Assembly: GCA_947475245.1 (NCBI GenBank)
Contig: CANJLW010000001.1
Coordinates: forward strand, 472,025-536,024
From: Acetobacteraceae bacterium
GTDB lineage: Bacteria; Pseudomonadota; Alphaproteobacteria; Acetobacterales; Acetobacteraceae
DNA length: 64,000 bases
Direction of reading: 5' to 3'
This document shows, piece by piece, positions 50,210 through 59,235 of the stretch. A program made the translations under genes and the position numbers. Position 1 is the stretch's first letter. Each line of letters opens with the position of its first letter. The notes under the pieces are model-generated. The model was not told where the DNA came from. It made no database searches and saw only the letters and a program-made list of their open reading frames with translations.

Positions 50210-52498
50210 ATGATCCGCATCGTCTTTCTCCTGCTGCCGCTCCTTCTGTGCTCCGCCGGCCTGCGCGCCCAAGGCCAGAAGCCGGTGTCGCCCCCCGCCG
50301 CCGCCGCCCCCGCCATCTCGGCCGAACAAGCCCGTTCGGCCTTGGACATGCTGAACGATCCGAAAAAGCGCGCGGCGTTCACGGCGACCTTGGAAGCGAT
50401 CGTCAAGACGCAGGCAGTCCCCGGAGTGGTCGCCGCCGCGCCGCCGGAGCCGGCCAAGGAACCGCCGAAAGAGGGCGTGGTTCTGCCCCTGGCCCCGGAC
50501 AGTCTCGGCGCGCAGGTCCTGGTCTCCGGCTCCGCATTCGTCAGCCAGATCGGCGATCAGCTGCTCGAAGCGTTCAATACCGTGCAAAGCCTGCCGCTGC
50601 TCTATGGATGGGTCGTCGTGATGGCGACCAATCCGGTGGCGCGCGGGGTGCTGGAAGATGCGTCCTGGCGCATCGCGCTGGCGCTGGTTTGCGCCTTCGC
50701 GGTTGAATACGCGCTGCGTCGCGCTTTCCGGCGTCCGATCGGCAGGGTGGAAGCGATCGTGCGACCGCAAGCCGAACGGATCGCGGAGTCCGAGGATTGG
50801 GAAGCCCGCGCGGAAGCGGGCGATCTGGAAGGCCCATCCTCGCGACGACGCGCGGTTCAACTCATGGCGCGCCTGCGCCTTTTGCCCCGATTGCTGGCGC
50901 GCCTGGTCCTTGAACTGGCGCCGGTGGTTGGCATGGTCGTCGTCGGGCATCTGATCGCCGGTTCGATCCTGGGCGGGCAGACCGTCAGCCAGTTGGCCAT
51001 CCTTGCCGTCGTCGATGCCTCCGCCCTGTCCACCGCCACGCTCTGCCTCCTGCGCATGATCCTGTCGCCGGGTAAGCCCGCGCTGCGTCTGGCGTCGGTG
51101 TCGGAGGCAACCGCCGTCCGAATCATGCGCGCCGTCCGTCGCCTGGTCCTGGTCGCGGTCTTTGGCTACGTGCTGACCGAGGTCAGCGTCCTGTTCGGCC
51201 TGTCCGACATTGCCCGCGATGCGTTGCAGAAGGCGGTCGGTCTCGTCCTTCACCTGCAAATCGCAATGATCGTGTTGAACAACAGGGATTCGGTCGCCGG
51301 TTGGCTGCGGTCTCTGGAAGTCAGTTCCGATCGTCTGGCGAAAGTCAGGGACCGCCTGGCGTCGATCTGGCACTGGCTGGCCCTGTTGTTGTTGGCGATG
51401 GGTTGGCTGCTGTGGGCCATCAAGGTCCAGCAGGGTTACATGACGCTGCTGGTTCATCTCCTCGCGACGATCGTGATCATCGCCCTCGCGCGCTTCGGCC
51501 TGACAGTCCTCCTCGGCGGCATCGAACGCAGGTTGGTCGTCACCCCGGAAACCTCCTCCCGTTTTCCCGGCATCGAGGCTCGGCTGCATTCCTATCACCC
51601 CATGGCATCGGCCGTTGCGCGCCTGGGCGTCTTCGTGACGACCGGATTGCTGCTGCTGCAACTCTACGGACTCGGGCCGGTCACCTGGCTGTTTTCCAGC
51701 ACGCTGGGGCTACGGATTCTGTCATCCGCCGGCACGATGGGGATAACGCTTCTTCTGGCGTTGATCGTGTGGGAGGGCGCGAACGCCGCGATGCAGGGAC
51801 ATCTGGCGCATTTGCAGCGCGACGCGCAGACGGCGCGGTCCGCCCGCGTGCGCACGCTGTTGCCCCTACTGCGAACCGCCCTGCTGATCGCCATCGGCTC
51901 GGTGACCATTCTGACCGTATTGAGTGAGATCGGGGTCAATATCGCCCCGCTGCTGGCGGGCGCGGGCATCCTGGGCGTCGCGATCGGCTTCGGGTCGCAG
52001 AAGCTTGTGCAGGATCTGATCACCGGCATCTTCCTGCTGCTGGAAAATGCCATGCAGGTCGGCGACTGGGTGACCGTGTCCGGTCTGTCCGGCACGGTGG
52101 AGGCTCTGTCGGTGCGCACCATCCGCCTGCGCGCCGCGGATGGTTCCGTCCACATTATCCCCTTCAGTTCCGTCACGAGTGTGACCAACGTCAATCGCGG
52201 CATCGGCAACGCCGCGATCTCCGTGACCGTGGCGTTTGAGGAAGATACCGACAAAGTGGTGGAGGAAATGAAGGCGATCGTCGCCGGCATGCGCGAGGAC
52301 CCGATCTTCGCCCCGCGCATGCTGGGCGATCTGCAGGTCTGGGGGGTGGATAAACTCGACGGCGCCGCGGTGACGTTGACCGGTCAGGTGGTCTGTACGG
52401 ATACCGGCCGTTGGTCTGTGCAGCGGGAGTTCAATCGGCGCATGAAGCGGCGCTTCCAGGCAGTCGGTATTCGGCTGTTCAACCAGGCGCCCGCGTAA
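50210..52498 (+). CDS. MscS-family mechanosensitive ion channel with large membrane N-terminus
   Basis: A protein of about 762 residues with a signal peptide (IRIVFLLLPLLLCSAGLRA), a periplasmic Ala/Pro-rich stretch and about ten membrane helices. The C-terminal MscS core contains VAIGFGSQKLVQDLITGIFLLLENAMQVGDWVTV and IPFSSVTSVTNVNRG, the pore helix and beta domain. It opens on membrane tension in osmotic downshock. The in-frame GTG at 50192 is an earlier possible start, but the ATG at 50210 begins the signal peptide. The dioxygenase gene starts 14 bp downstream. Confidence 0.9.
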   Translation: MIRIVFLLLPLLLCSAGLRAQGQKPVSPPAAAAPAISAEQARSALDMLNDPKKRAAFTATLEAIVKTQAVPGVVAAAPPEPAKEPPKEGVVLPLAPDSLGAQVLVSGSAFVSQIGDQLLEAFNTVQSLPLLYGWVVVMATNPVARGVLEDASWRIALALVCAFAVEYALRRAFRRPIGRVEAIVRPQAERIAESEDWEARAEAGDLEGPSSRRRAVQLMARLRLLPRLLARLVLELAPVVGMVVVGHLIAGSILGGQTVSQLAILAVVDASALSTATLCLLRMILSPGKPALRLASVSEATAVRIMRAVRRLVLVAVFGYVLTEVSVLFGLSDIARDALQKAVGLVLHLQIAMIVLNNRDSVAGWLRSLEVSSDRLAKVRDRLASIWHWLALLLLAMGWLLWAIKVQQGYMTLLVHLLATIVIIALARFGLTVLLGGIERRLVVTPETSSRFPGIEARLHSYHPMASAVARLGVFVTTGLLLLQLYGLGPVTWLFSSTLGLRILSSAGTMGITLLLALIVWEGANAAMQGHLAHLQRDAQTARSARVRTLLPLLRTALLIAIGSVTILTVLSEIGVNIAPLLAGAGILGVAIGFGSQKLVQDLITGIFLLLENAMQVGDWVTVSGLSGTVEALSVRTIRLRAADGSVHIIPFSSVTSVTNVNRGIGNAAISVTVAFEEDTDKVVEEMKAIVAGMREDPIFAPRMLGDLQVWGVDKLDGAAVTLTGQVVCTDTGRWSVQREFNRRMKRRFQAVGIRLFNQAPA

Positions 52499-52512
52499 AT
52501 AAGGATATCCCA

Positions 52513-53223
52513 ATGACGACTTCCGCGCGTCTCGCCGACCTGCTTCGGTCGGACGGCTTTGCTTTCGTCGGATCGGAGGAGATGCGCCGGACGCTGGAAC
52601 GTGACGGCGGGCTCGGCGATTGGCGCGCTTTCGCCGGCAGTTGGGACGATCTGGGGCTGGACACCTATATGGCCGATGGCGGGCGCTATCGGAAACGGCG
52701 CTTCGCCGCCTTCGCCGCGACCGCGGACGGGATCGTCCGAAAGCCGCACCAGCCGCACTATCAAAGCCGCGATTACAACAGCCTGAACGGCGGGATCGAA
52801 CGATGGTTCGAACCTATCGAATCCGGTATCGCGGCCGGGCCGAGCATGCGCGGGATTTTGGCTCTCTGTCAGTCGCTGTTCGAACAGTTGAGCACGATCA
52901 CCCAATGGCATGTCGAAACACACCAGTTTCGGATCGAGGCGCGCGCGGGCACCGAAGGACGCCCAACCCCGGAAGGGATGCACCGAGACGGAGTCGACTT
53001 CGTCCTGGTTCTGCTGATCGGTCGGCGGAACATTGCGCGCGGGGTCACGACGACCCACGATCTCTCGGGAAAGGTCCTTGGCAGCTTTACCCTGACCGAT
53101 CCATTGGACGCGGCGTTGGTCGACGATCGTCGGGTCATGCACGGCGTTACGGCGGTGGAACCGCTGGACGCGCGCGAACCGGGATTTCGCGACGTATTGG
53201 TGGTGACGTTTCGGCGGGAATAG
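52513..53223 (+). CDS. 2-oxoglutarate-dependent dioxygenase, isoleucine-4-hydroxylase (IDO) family
   Basis: A 236-residue Fe(II) oxygenase of the PF10014 type. Iron ligands are H157 and D159 in GMHRDGVDFVLVLLIGRRNI and H210 in RRVMHGVTAVEP, with Arg following for 2-oxoglutarate. Known members hydroxylate free aliphatic amino acids such as isoleucine, methionine or threonine. AAGGA stands before the ATG. It is 14 bp after mscS and 123 bp before a CoA-transferase, so its operon membership is open. Confidence 0.85.
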   Translation: MTTSARLADLLRSDGFAFVGSEEMRRTLERDGGLGDWRAFAGSWDDLGLDTYMADGGRYRKRRFAAFAATADGIVRKPHQPHYQSRDYNSLNGGIERWFEPIESGIAAGPSMRGILALCQSLFEQLSTITQWHVETHQFRIEARAGTEGRPTPEGMHRDGVDFVLVLLIGRRNIARGVTTTHDLSGKVLGSFTLTDPLDAALVDDRRVMHGVTAVEPLDAREPGFRDVLVVTFRRE

Positions 53224-53346
53224 AGTGCGCCCGACTCTCGCATGTCTCGCGTGGGGCTTACGCTTCGCGCGCGATCGCGGTAGCGTCGTCGACAGGAAAT
53301 CCGAACCGAACACCGGCGGACCGATAACGACGGAGGAAGAGCGTAG

Positions 53347-54579
53347 ATGGACAACGGCGGCGGCGGCCAATCTTGCCTTACGGGTGTGCGCATCCTCGAT
53401 CTGACCCAATTTGAAGCCGGCCCGTCCTGCACGGAAGCCTTGGCCTGGTTGGGCGCGGAAGTCGTAAAGCTTGAGAATCCGAAAAGCGGCGATCCGGGCC
53501 GAGCGCTCGGGGGGAAGGCGGGGGCGCCGGACGATCCGTATTTTTTGCTGTTCAATGCGAACAAGAAGTCGATCACCGTCAACCTGAAGGATCCCAAGGG
53601 CCTGCAACTGGTCAAGGATCTCGCGAAGCAGGCCGACGTGATGGTCGAAAATTTCGCCCCCGGCGCGATTGAGCGTCTCGGGCTTGGCTACGACGTCATC
53701 AAGGCCATCAATCCCAGCATCGTCTATTGCCAGGTCAAAGGATTCGGCGAAGGCAGCCCGTACGAAAGCAACCTCGCCTTCGACATGATCGCCCAAGCCT
53801 GCGGCGGCACCATGAGCATCACCGGCGAACGCGACGGCCGTCCGTTGAAACCCGGCCCGTCGCTGGGCGACACGGGCACCGGCATGTTGTTGGCCGTCTC
53901 GATCCTGGGTGCCCTGTATCGACGCAAGGGCACCGGTCAGGGAGAGCATCTTCAGGTCGCGATGCAGGATGCCATGCTGCATTACATCCGCATTGCCTTT
54001 GCCGCGCAGTACCGCACCGGAGAGGCCGCGCCGCGCGCCGCCGACAGCAGCGTGTCCGGCGCCAACCCGCCGATGGGGACTTTTCCCTGCAAGGGCGGCG
54101 GTCTGAACGATTACGTCTATGTGTTCACCAGCCGAGCGAATCCGGAACATTGGCGGCGGCTGCTGGGCGTGATCGGGCGGGAGGATCTGATCGGCGACGA
54201 ACGTTACGGCAGCCCCGCCGCGCGCGCCGAACGGGCGGACGAAGTCAACGAGATGATTTCCGTCTGGACACGCAAGCACACCAAGCACGAGGCCATGGAG
54301 ATTATCGGCGCCGCCGGCATCCCGGCCGGGGCGGTGCTGGACACAATGGAACTCAGCAACGACCAGACCTTCGAGGATCGCGGCATCATGCCGGTGATCG
54401 ATCATCCCACGGTCGGGAAGTTCAAGATGGTCGCGTGGCCGGTGCGCCACTCCGGCAGTCCACCGCCGGTGACTCCGGCGCCGCTGCTGGGCGCGAATAA
54501 CGACGATGTGTTGACCAGTTGGCTGGGGCTTGCAACGAACGACGTCGCCGCCCTGCGGGCGAACGGCATCGTCGGCTGA
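53347..54579 (+). CDS. Class III CoA-transferase (Frc/formyl-CoA-transferase-like), copy B
   Basis: A 410-residue CaiB/BaiF protein and close paralogue of the gene at 22.8 kb. It has DLTQFEAGPSCTEALAWLGAEVVKLENP, NANKKSITVNLKDPKGLQLVKDL, NFAPGAIERLGLGYDVI, YCQVKGFGEGSPYESN and the catalytic D175 in SLGDTGTGM. The next gene, 27 bp downstream, is a ThDP enzyme of the oxalyl-CoA decarboxylase/2-hydroxyacyl-CoA lyase family, so the pair probably activates an acid to its CoA thioester and cleaves it. Confidence 0.88.
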   Translation: MDNGGGGQSCLTGVRILDLTQFEAGPSCTEALAWLGAEVVKLENPKSGDPGRALGGKAGAPDDPYFLLFNANKKSITVNLKDPKGLQLVKDLAKQADVMVENFAPGAIERLGLGYDVIKAINPSIVYCQVKGFGEGSPYESNLAFDMIAQACGGTMSITGERDGRPLKPGPSLGDTGTGMLLAVSILGALYRRKGTGQGEHLQVAMQDAMLHYIRIAFAAQYRTGEAAPRAADSSVSGANPPMGTFPCKGGGLNDYVYVFTSRANPEHWRRLLGVIGREDLIGDERYGSPAARAERADEVNEMISVWTRKHTKHEAMEIIGAAGIPAGAVLDTMELSNDQTFEDRGIMPVIDHPTVGKFKMVAWPVRHSGSPPPVTPAPLLGANNDDVLTSWLGLATNDVAALRANGIVG

Positions 54580-54606
54580 ATTTACCAACAAAGGAGACTG
54601 TACAAG

Positions 54607-56259
54607 ATGGCGGAACTAACCGGCTCGGAGATCATCGCGAAATGCCTCGCGAAGGAAGGGATCGCCGATCTCTTCTTCATCATGGGCGGCCCGATGCTGC
54701 TGGCGGAAGCCACCTGCATCAAGGAAGGCATCCGCATGATCGACGTCCGCCACGAGCAGGCGGCCGCGTTCGCGTGTCAGGCGTATAGCCGCCTGAAGCA
54801 AGTGCCGTCGGTCTGCATGGCCGCATCCGGCCCCGGCGTGACCAATCTGGTCACCGGCCTGGCCAATGCCCTGGTCGATTGCTGCCCCGTCGTGGCCTTT
54901 GGCGGGTCCAGCCCGCTGAGCCAGTTCGGCCGGCAGGTGTTCCAGGAAATCGACCAGATCGAACTGATGCGCGGCTGCACCAAGCATGTCGATCGTCTGA
55001 TCAACCTGAAGCGCATCCCGCAGCAGATCAACTTCGCACTGCAAAAGGCGATGACCGGCAAGCCCGGCCCCGTCTACATCGATTGCCCCGGCGACATGCT
55101 GTACCAAAAGATCGATGAGAATCTGGTCGATTGGTCCTATGCCGGACGTCCGCTGGTTGACTCCCGTCCGCTGGGCGATCCCCGTCAGGTCGATGCCCTG
55201 GTCGCGGCGCTGAGCACCGCCAAGTCCCCGATCATCGTGTCCGGGTCCGGCGTGATCTGGTCGCGCGCCTGGGAAGAAATGCAGGCCTTCGTCGAGGCCG
55301 CCGGGATTCCGTTCTACACCACCCCGCAAGGCCGCGGCGTTGTGCCGGACGATCATCCCTATTCCTACATGACCATGCGTTCCGGCGCCTTCCGCGACGC
55401 CGATCTGATCATCGTTCTCGGCACCCGCATGAACTACATCATCGGTCATGCCTCTCCGCCGCGCTTTGGGCCCAACGCGACGATCGCCCGTATCGATATC
55501 GATTCGGTCGAAATCGCCACCGCCGCCCGTTACGTCGACATCCCCATCGTCGGCGATTGCAAGGCCGTGCTTGGGCAGTTGCTTGAAGGCATCAAGGGCA
55601 AGGTCACTGTCGACACCTATGCCGCATGGCGCCAGAAGCTGGCCGACGGGGAAGCGCAGAAGCGCAGCGCCGCCGGTGCCAACAAGTACGCGGAAGATGG
55701 CGACATCCATCCGATCCGCATGCTGGAAGAAGTCCGTGACTTCGCCAACCGCGACGCCATCCTGTGCGTCGACGGGCAGGAGACACTGAACTTTGGCCGT
55801 CAGACGATGCCGACCTTCTCTCCCGCGCATCGCCTGAACTCCGGCCCGTTCGGCACCATGGGCGTCGGCCTGCCGTTCGGCGTCGGCGCGAAAGTTGCCT
55901 GCCCGGATAAGCAGGTGATCGTCGTGCACGGCGACGGATCGATGGGCATGAACGCGATGGAAATGGACACCGCGATCCGCCACAAGATCCCGCTTTTGAT
56001 CGTCATCAGCCTGAATGGCGGCTGGACCGGCGATCCGAAGCGTGAAAAGCCGGGCCGCGACCTCGGCTACATGCGCTACGACAAAATCTGCGAAGCGCTC
56101 GGCGGCTACGGTGAGTATGTGGACAAGCCGGAAGATATCCGCCCGGCGTTGGAACGCGCGCAGAAGAAAGTGGATGAGGGCATGGTCGCCCTGGTCAACG
56201 TGCGCACCGACTATCGCGCCCGCTTCTCCGGCGTGTCGTTCTCCGACTACACCACCTAA
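54607..56259 (+). CDS. ThDP-dependent 2-hydroxyacyl-CoA lyase/oxalyl-CoA decarboxylase family enzyme
   Basis: A 550-residue ThDP enzyme. The activating glutamate is E50 (VRHEQAA) and the Mg/ThDP motif is GDGSMGMNAMEMD...LNGG near 442-475. Recalled oxalyl-CoA decarboxylase has a Tyr-Glu-Glu near residue 120; here the segment reads F112-Q113-E114 (VFQEIDQIE), the form recalled from 2-hydroxyacyl-CoA lyases. GVVPDDHPY and SPPRFGP also resemble HACL. The oxalyl-CoA decarboxylase C-terminal lid seems absent. Formyl-CoA release from a 2-hydroxyacyl-CoA is thus more likely, but oxalate is not excluded. AAAGGAG precedes the start; the paired CoA-transferase would supply substrate. Confidence 0.82.
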   Translation: MAELTGSEIIAKCLAKEGIADLFFIMGGPMLLAEATCIKEGIRMIDVRHEQAAAFACQAYSRLKQVPSVCMAASGPGVTNLVTGLANALVDCCPVVAFGGSSPLSQFGRQVFQEIDQIELMRGCTKHVDRLINLKRIPQQINFALQKAMTGKPGPVYIDCPGDMLYQKIDENLVDWSYAGRPLVDSRPLGDPRQVDALVAALSTAKSPIIVSGSGVIWSRAWEEMQAFVEAAGIPFYTTPQGRGVVPDDHPYSYMTMRSGAFRDADLIIVLGTRMNYIIGHASPPRFGPNATIARIDIDSVEIATAARYVDIPIVGDCKAVLGQLLEGIKGKVTVDTYAAWRQKLADGEAQKRSAAGANKYAEDGDIHPIRMLEEVRDFANRDAILCVDGQETLNFGRQTMPTFSPAHRLNSGPFGTMGVGLPFGVGAKVACPDKQVIVVHGDGSMGMNAMEMDTAIRHKIPLLIVISLNGGWTGDPKREKPGRDLGYMRYDKICEALGGYGEYVDKPEDIRPALERAQKKVDEGMVALVNVRTDYRARFSGVSFSDYTT

Positions 56260-56275
56260 GACGGCGGTCTAAAGG

Positions 56276-56313
56276 AAAGGCCCGCGCATCGTATGATGGG
56301 CGGGCCTTTTTTT
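56276..56313 (+). terminator. Intrinsic terminator after the ThDP enzyme
   Basis: AAAGGCCCGC (56276-56285) pairs with GCGGGCCTTT (56300-56309), and the run of T continues to 56313 (seven in all). It begins 17 bp after the stop and closes the CoA-transferase/ThDP operon. Confidence 0.85.
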
Positions 56314-56414
56314 GTCTGTGTTGGATTTGAGTAATTCAGAAAACATTAGAAATAAGGCATTGTCCCTATCCGATTGGCATAGGAATGATGATCTAAAGTT
56401 GTGGCTCTTCTCTT

Positions 56415-56786
56415 TCAGCCGTTCCATTCCGGCTTTTTCTCATTGATCCATTTGGCCTCCAACCTTATCAGCGGTTCGTCCTTAATCTCATCAAAATGGT
56501 AAACCCACACATCTATCGTCGTGCTGTCCGTCCACACCCGTTGTATGGCGTGGTGAACCTTACGGAATTTGCGGGATGTTTCGGGAATAAGGGCACGGTT
56601 ATAGGCACGAATTCGATGCTGAAGCGAAGTGGCCTTGCCAATGTACCGGACTTGTCCCTCAACAACGAATGCATAGATTCCAGGGGTCCGTTCAAGGCGG
56701 ACGAGGCGTTGTAGTTTTGTGTGAGGATTCGACCAATGACCTACATGCCTGAATTGCGTCTCTATAAGCCAATCAATATCGGACAA
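56415..56786 (-). CDS. GIY-YIG nuclease-domain protein
   Basis: A 123-residue protein. PGIYAFVVEGQVRYIGKATSLQHRIRAYN is the GIY-YIG core (Tyr pairs, Arg of the RxxxH/R type), and a late RLEAKWINEKKPEWNG carries the catalytic-type Glu. It is the only gene in a distinctly AT-richer patch and its codon use differs from the neighbours, which suggests recent transfer. Such small stand-alone proteins are found in mobile and prophage contexts. No linked element boundary is seen. Confidence 0.8.
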   Translation of the reverse strand: MSDIDWLIETQFRHVGHWSNPHTKLQRLVRLERTPGIYAFVVEGQVRYIGKATSLQHRIRAYNRALIPETSRKFRKVHHAIQRVWTDSTTIDVWVYHFDEIKDEPLIRLEAKWINEKKPEWNG

Positions 56787-57219
56787 CCCATGATCTCCTC
56801 ATGATGCACCACTCAGGCTATCATGTCGGAATTTGAGTGGTGTGCCAACCTAGGCGGGAATGGTCGTATCGAAGCCGCAATACGATGATTGCGTCCCATG
56901 GGTACGCCAGACCACCTACCTGCGCTACAACCACAGGCTCTAGTGTTGGCTCGTTGAGCACTTCATCACAATAGTCAGAATCGCCATCCTCTCTCCACGC
57001 CTTTTGATCGCGTTCAAAACATTGAACGTTGTTGTGTCTTGCGGCGATGCGGTCTATCGGCACGTTTGGTTCCTCTCACCACGAAAATCGAGTGGCTGGT
57101 CCAGCGGCTCCGTGACCTTCTTCCCGTTGATCCTGAAACGTCCGAACGGAATTCAGGCTATCACCTTGCCGAACTTCGGACACCGATTCGCCCAATACCA
57201 ATCTCCAGCAGTTCCCGTT
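56787..57219. other. 433-bp AT-richer patch with no clear gene
   Basis: The base composition is visibly lower in GC than the flanks and no reliable gene is recognised. A short minus-strand frame at 56821-57063 and plus-strand frames around 57004-57285 do not match any known family by eye. It may hold decayed remnants left by whatever brought the GIY-YIG gene. No terminal repeats were found. Confidence 0.5.
56821..57063 (-). CDS. Hypothetical 80-residue frame, doubtful
   Basis: The translation starts MPIDRIAARHNNVQCF and is mixed in character, without a signal, membrane helix or recognisable domain. It may be chance or a gene fragment within the AT-richer patch. It is listed only because nothing else covers the stretch. 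Confidence 0.2.
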   Translation of the reverse strand: MPIDRIAARHNNVQCFERDQKAWREDGDSDYCDEVLNEPTLEPVVVAQVGGLAYPWDAIIVLRLRYDHSRLGWHTTQIPT

Positions 57220-59235
57220 CTATTTGAAAAACCACTGCTCGGGGCGGGCGCTCCACGGTGGGCGGCAATGTTGAGAGATGCATAGACGTGACGGGATATT
57301 CTCCAGCTTCGTGCTGACGATGCGTGTTCCCTGACTGCCGGGGGCCTGACCGACCAGACCGATCTGGTATTTCTGCTCCGCCATGATCCGCCAGATTTCC
57401 TGGGCGGACGCGTTGCGCTCCGCTTCCGGCTGGCTGGATGCACCGCGCATCAACTCGAAAACGCGCAATAGTTCGGGCTGCTCCGGCTTCAGGCCGGTTG
57501 TCCCGCCGGACGTATAGAACTGCGCGTAACCGCTGCCCATCAGGCTGCCGGACGGATCGACCGGCACGGCCAGGATCGGATAAAGAAACAGGCTCTCCGA
57601 CCCGCTGTTGGAGAAGATCACCATCTGGTGCTGATCGTTCCGAATCCGCGTAAAGAACAACGCGCGTTCCAACAGTTTCAGATCGGCGGAAATGCCGATG
57701 GCGCGCCATTGCTGGATCACCATTTCCGCCTGCTGCGGCCATGTCGGGTTCAGTGTCTGCGCGACGTCGATCTGGATGCGCAGACGCTCTCCGTTATCCG
57801 TCCGCAGGCGGTAGCCCTCGCGATCCTTCTTGGTCAGCCCGATCGCGTCGAGCATCTTGTTCGCGCGGGCGGGATCGTAGTTCGACCACTTGGCGATCCA
57901 CTCCTTACCCGGACTTTCCGGCATCACTTCCGAAGGCACGCCGGAGCCGGGGGTGAACAACCCCAACCAGAAAGCTTCGTTAAGCTGATCGCGGTCGATG
58001 GCGATGGACAGTGCCCGTCTGAACTCCGGATTGGCGAACCACTTCGCCAGTTCGGCGTCCGCGCGATAGGACATGTTGAAGACAAGCTGGGAGTCGCTGC
58101 CGTTGAAGCCGACGTCGATGTGCACGCGGTACTTGCCGCGTTCGGCGTTTTCCAGGAACACCGGCAGCTTGGCGATGTCCAGGAACCGCTCCTGCACATC
58201 GTACTCGCCGGCGATGGCGCGCAGGTTCACGACTTCCGGATTTTCCGCCAGCGACATCTGCACCCGGTCGATATAGGGCAGTTGGTTGCCGGCGGTATCG
58301 ACCTCGTAGAAGTACGGGTTGCGTTCCAGCATCCAGGTTTGCGTATTGATCGGCTGGGTCATCTTCCAGGCGGCCACGGTCGGCAAGTCGACGTTCAGCC
58401 GCCAGTCGGAACGGTAGCGAAAATACTGCACCCAATTGGCATAACCGGCCGCCTTTGCTTCGGCATTAAGCGCATCGGTCGCGCCATCCTTCGGGATGAA
58501 CCGCCGCAGGTAGTGGGCCGGGGCATAGGTGCCGAACGCCAGACCGTCGGACTGCATCCGCGACGGTCCGCCGCCGACCTGTGAGTCGCCGCCGAGCAGT
58601 TTGGGGAACAGGAAGTGGGGGTTCTCGAACTCAAACGCGACGGTGGTCTCGTCGACTTTCACCACGCGCCCCTGCTTGCCGCCGGAAGCCATGTCCGGCG
58701 CGGGGGAGGGGACGAGTTCCTTGTTCAGGTACATCTCCTGATACCAGAACACGAAGTCGTCGGCGGTGAACGGTGCGCCGTCGGACCACTTCATGCCCTT
58801 GCGCAGGAACAACGTCGTACGGCGACCGTCGGCGGAAATTTCGTAGCCTTTCGCCACTTGCGGCATAAGCTGCGTGCCGGTGACGTCCCAGAACAGCGGC
58901 TTGTCGCCGGATCGAATGCGGTTGCCGTTCTCGGAATCGCCGGGCCCGAGGAAGGCCCGCTTCCAGGTGCCGCCGTATTTCCCCACCGAGCGCAGCGGCT
59001 CGATCACCAGCGGTTCGCTCGGCAGGCGCTGCTCGACCGGCGGTAACTTGCCGGCCTTGACCAGGGCCGCGAGGTCCGGCGCTTCCTGGAAGGTCTTGGG
59101 CCGCAGCGACGGGTCCAGGACCAGCTTCGGGGCTTCCAGCGTTCCGACCAGGCCGGATTGACGCAACTCGGCGTGTTGTGCCGAGGCACCGACGGCCCAT
59201 AACCCCAGGGCCAGGGAAAGGATCAGCGTGCGCAT
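57220..59235 (-). CDS. ABC-transporter substrate-binding protein (peptide/SBP family 5), copy 2
   Basis: A 671-residue periplasmic binding protein with signal peptide (RTLILSLALGLWAVGASA). It has GKYGGTWKRAFLG, VAKGYEISADGRRTTLFLRKGMKWSDGAPFTADDFVFWYQEM and a C-terminal SQHCRPPWSARPEQWF. The extended length (family 5 usually near 500-550) is shared with its upstream paralogue. The start ATG shares its A with the preceding TAA (TAATG), so translation is coupled. It is a diverged tandem duplicate of the next entry. Confidence 0.9.
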   Translation of the reverse strand: MRTLILSLALGLWAVGASAQHAELRQSGLVGTLEAPKLVLDPSLRPKTFQEAPDLAALVKAGKLPPVEQRLPSEPLVIEPLRSVGKYGGTWKRAFLGPGDSENGNRIRSGDKPLFWDVTGTQLMPQVAKGYEISADGRRTTLFLRKGMKWSDGAPFTADDFVFWYQEMYLNKELVPSPAPDMASGGKQGRVVKVDETTVAFEFENPHFLFPKLLGGDSQVGGGPSRMQSDGLAFGTYAPAHYLRRFIPKDGATDALNAEAKAAGYANWVQYFRYRSDWRLNVDLPTVAAWKMTQPINTQTWMLERNPYFYEVDTAGNQLPYIDRVQMSLAENPEVVNLRAIAGEYDVQERFLDIAKLPVFLENAERGKYRVHIDVGFNGSDSQLVFNMSYRADAELAKWFANPEFRRALSIAIDRDQLNEAFWLGLFTPGSGVPSEVMPESPGKEWIAKWSNYDPARANKMLDAIGLTKKDREGYRLRTDNGERLRIQIDVAQTLNPTWPQQAEMVIQQWRAIGISADLKLLERALFFTRIRNDQHQMVIFSNSGSESLFLYPILAVPVDPSGSLMGSGYAQFYTSGGTTGLKPEQPELLRVFELMRGASSQPEAERNASAQEIWRIMAEQKYQIGLVGQAPGSQGTRIVSTKLENIPSRLCISQHCRPPWSARPEQWFFK

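Noticed and set aside
49910-51661. A 583-codon minus-strand frame, rich in Gln, Asp and Arg, opposite mscS
   Set aside because: It is antisense to clear MscS sequence and low in complexity; only the twin-transmembrane gene at 49921-50115, in another frame, is credible.
52384-54591. A 735-codon minus-strand frame opposite the dioxygenase and CoA-transferase genes
   Set aside because: It is antisense to two genes with intact catalytic motifs and has no domain of its own.
53347-56259. Reading the CoA-transferase/ThDP pair as a standard frc-oxc oxalate operon
   Set aside because: The lyase has Phe-Gln-Glu rather than Tyr-Glu-Glu and seems to lack the C-terminal lid, so oxalate is only one option.
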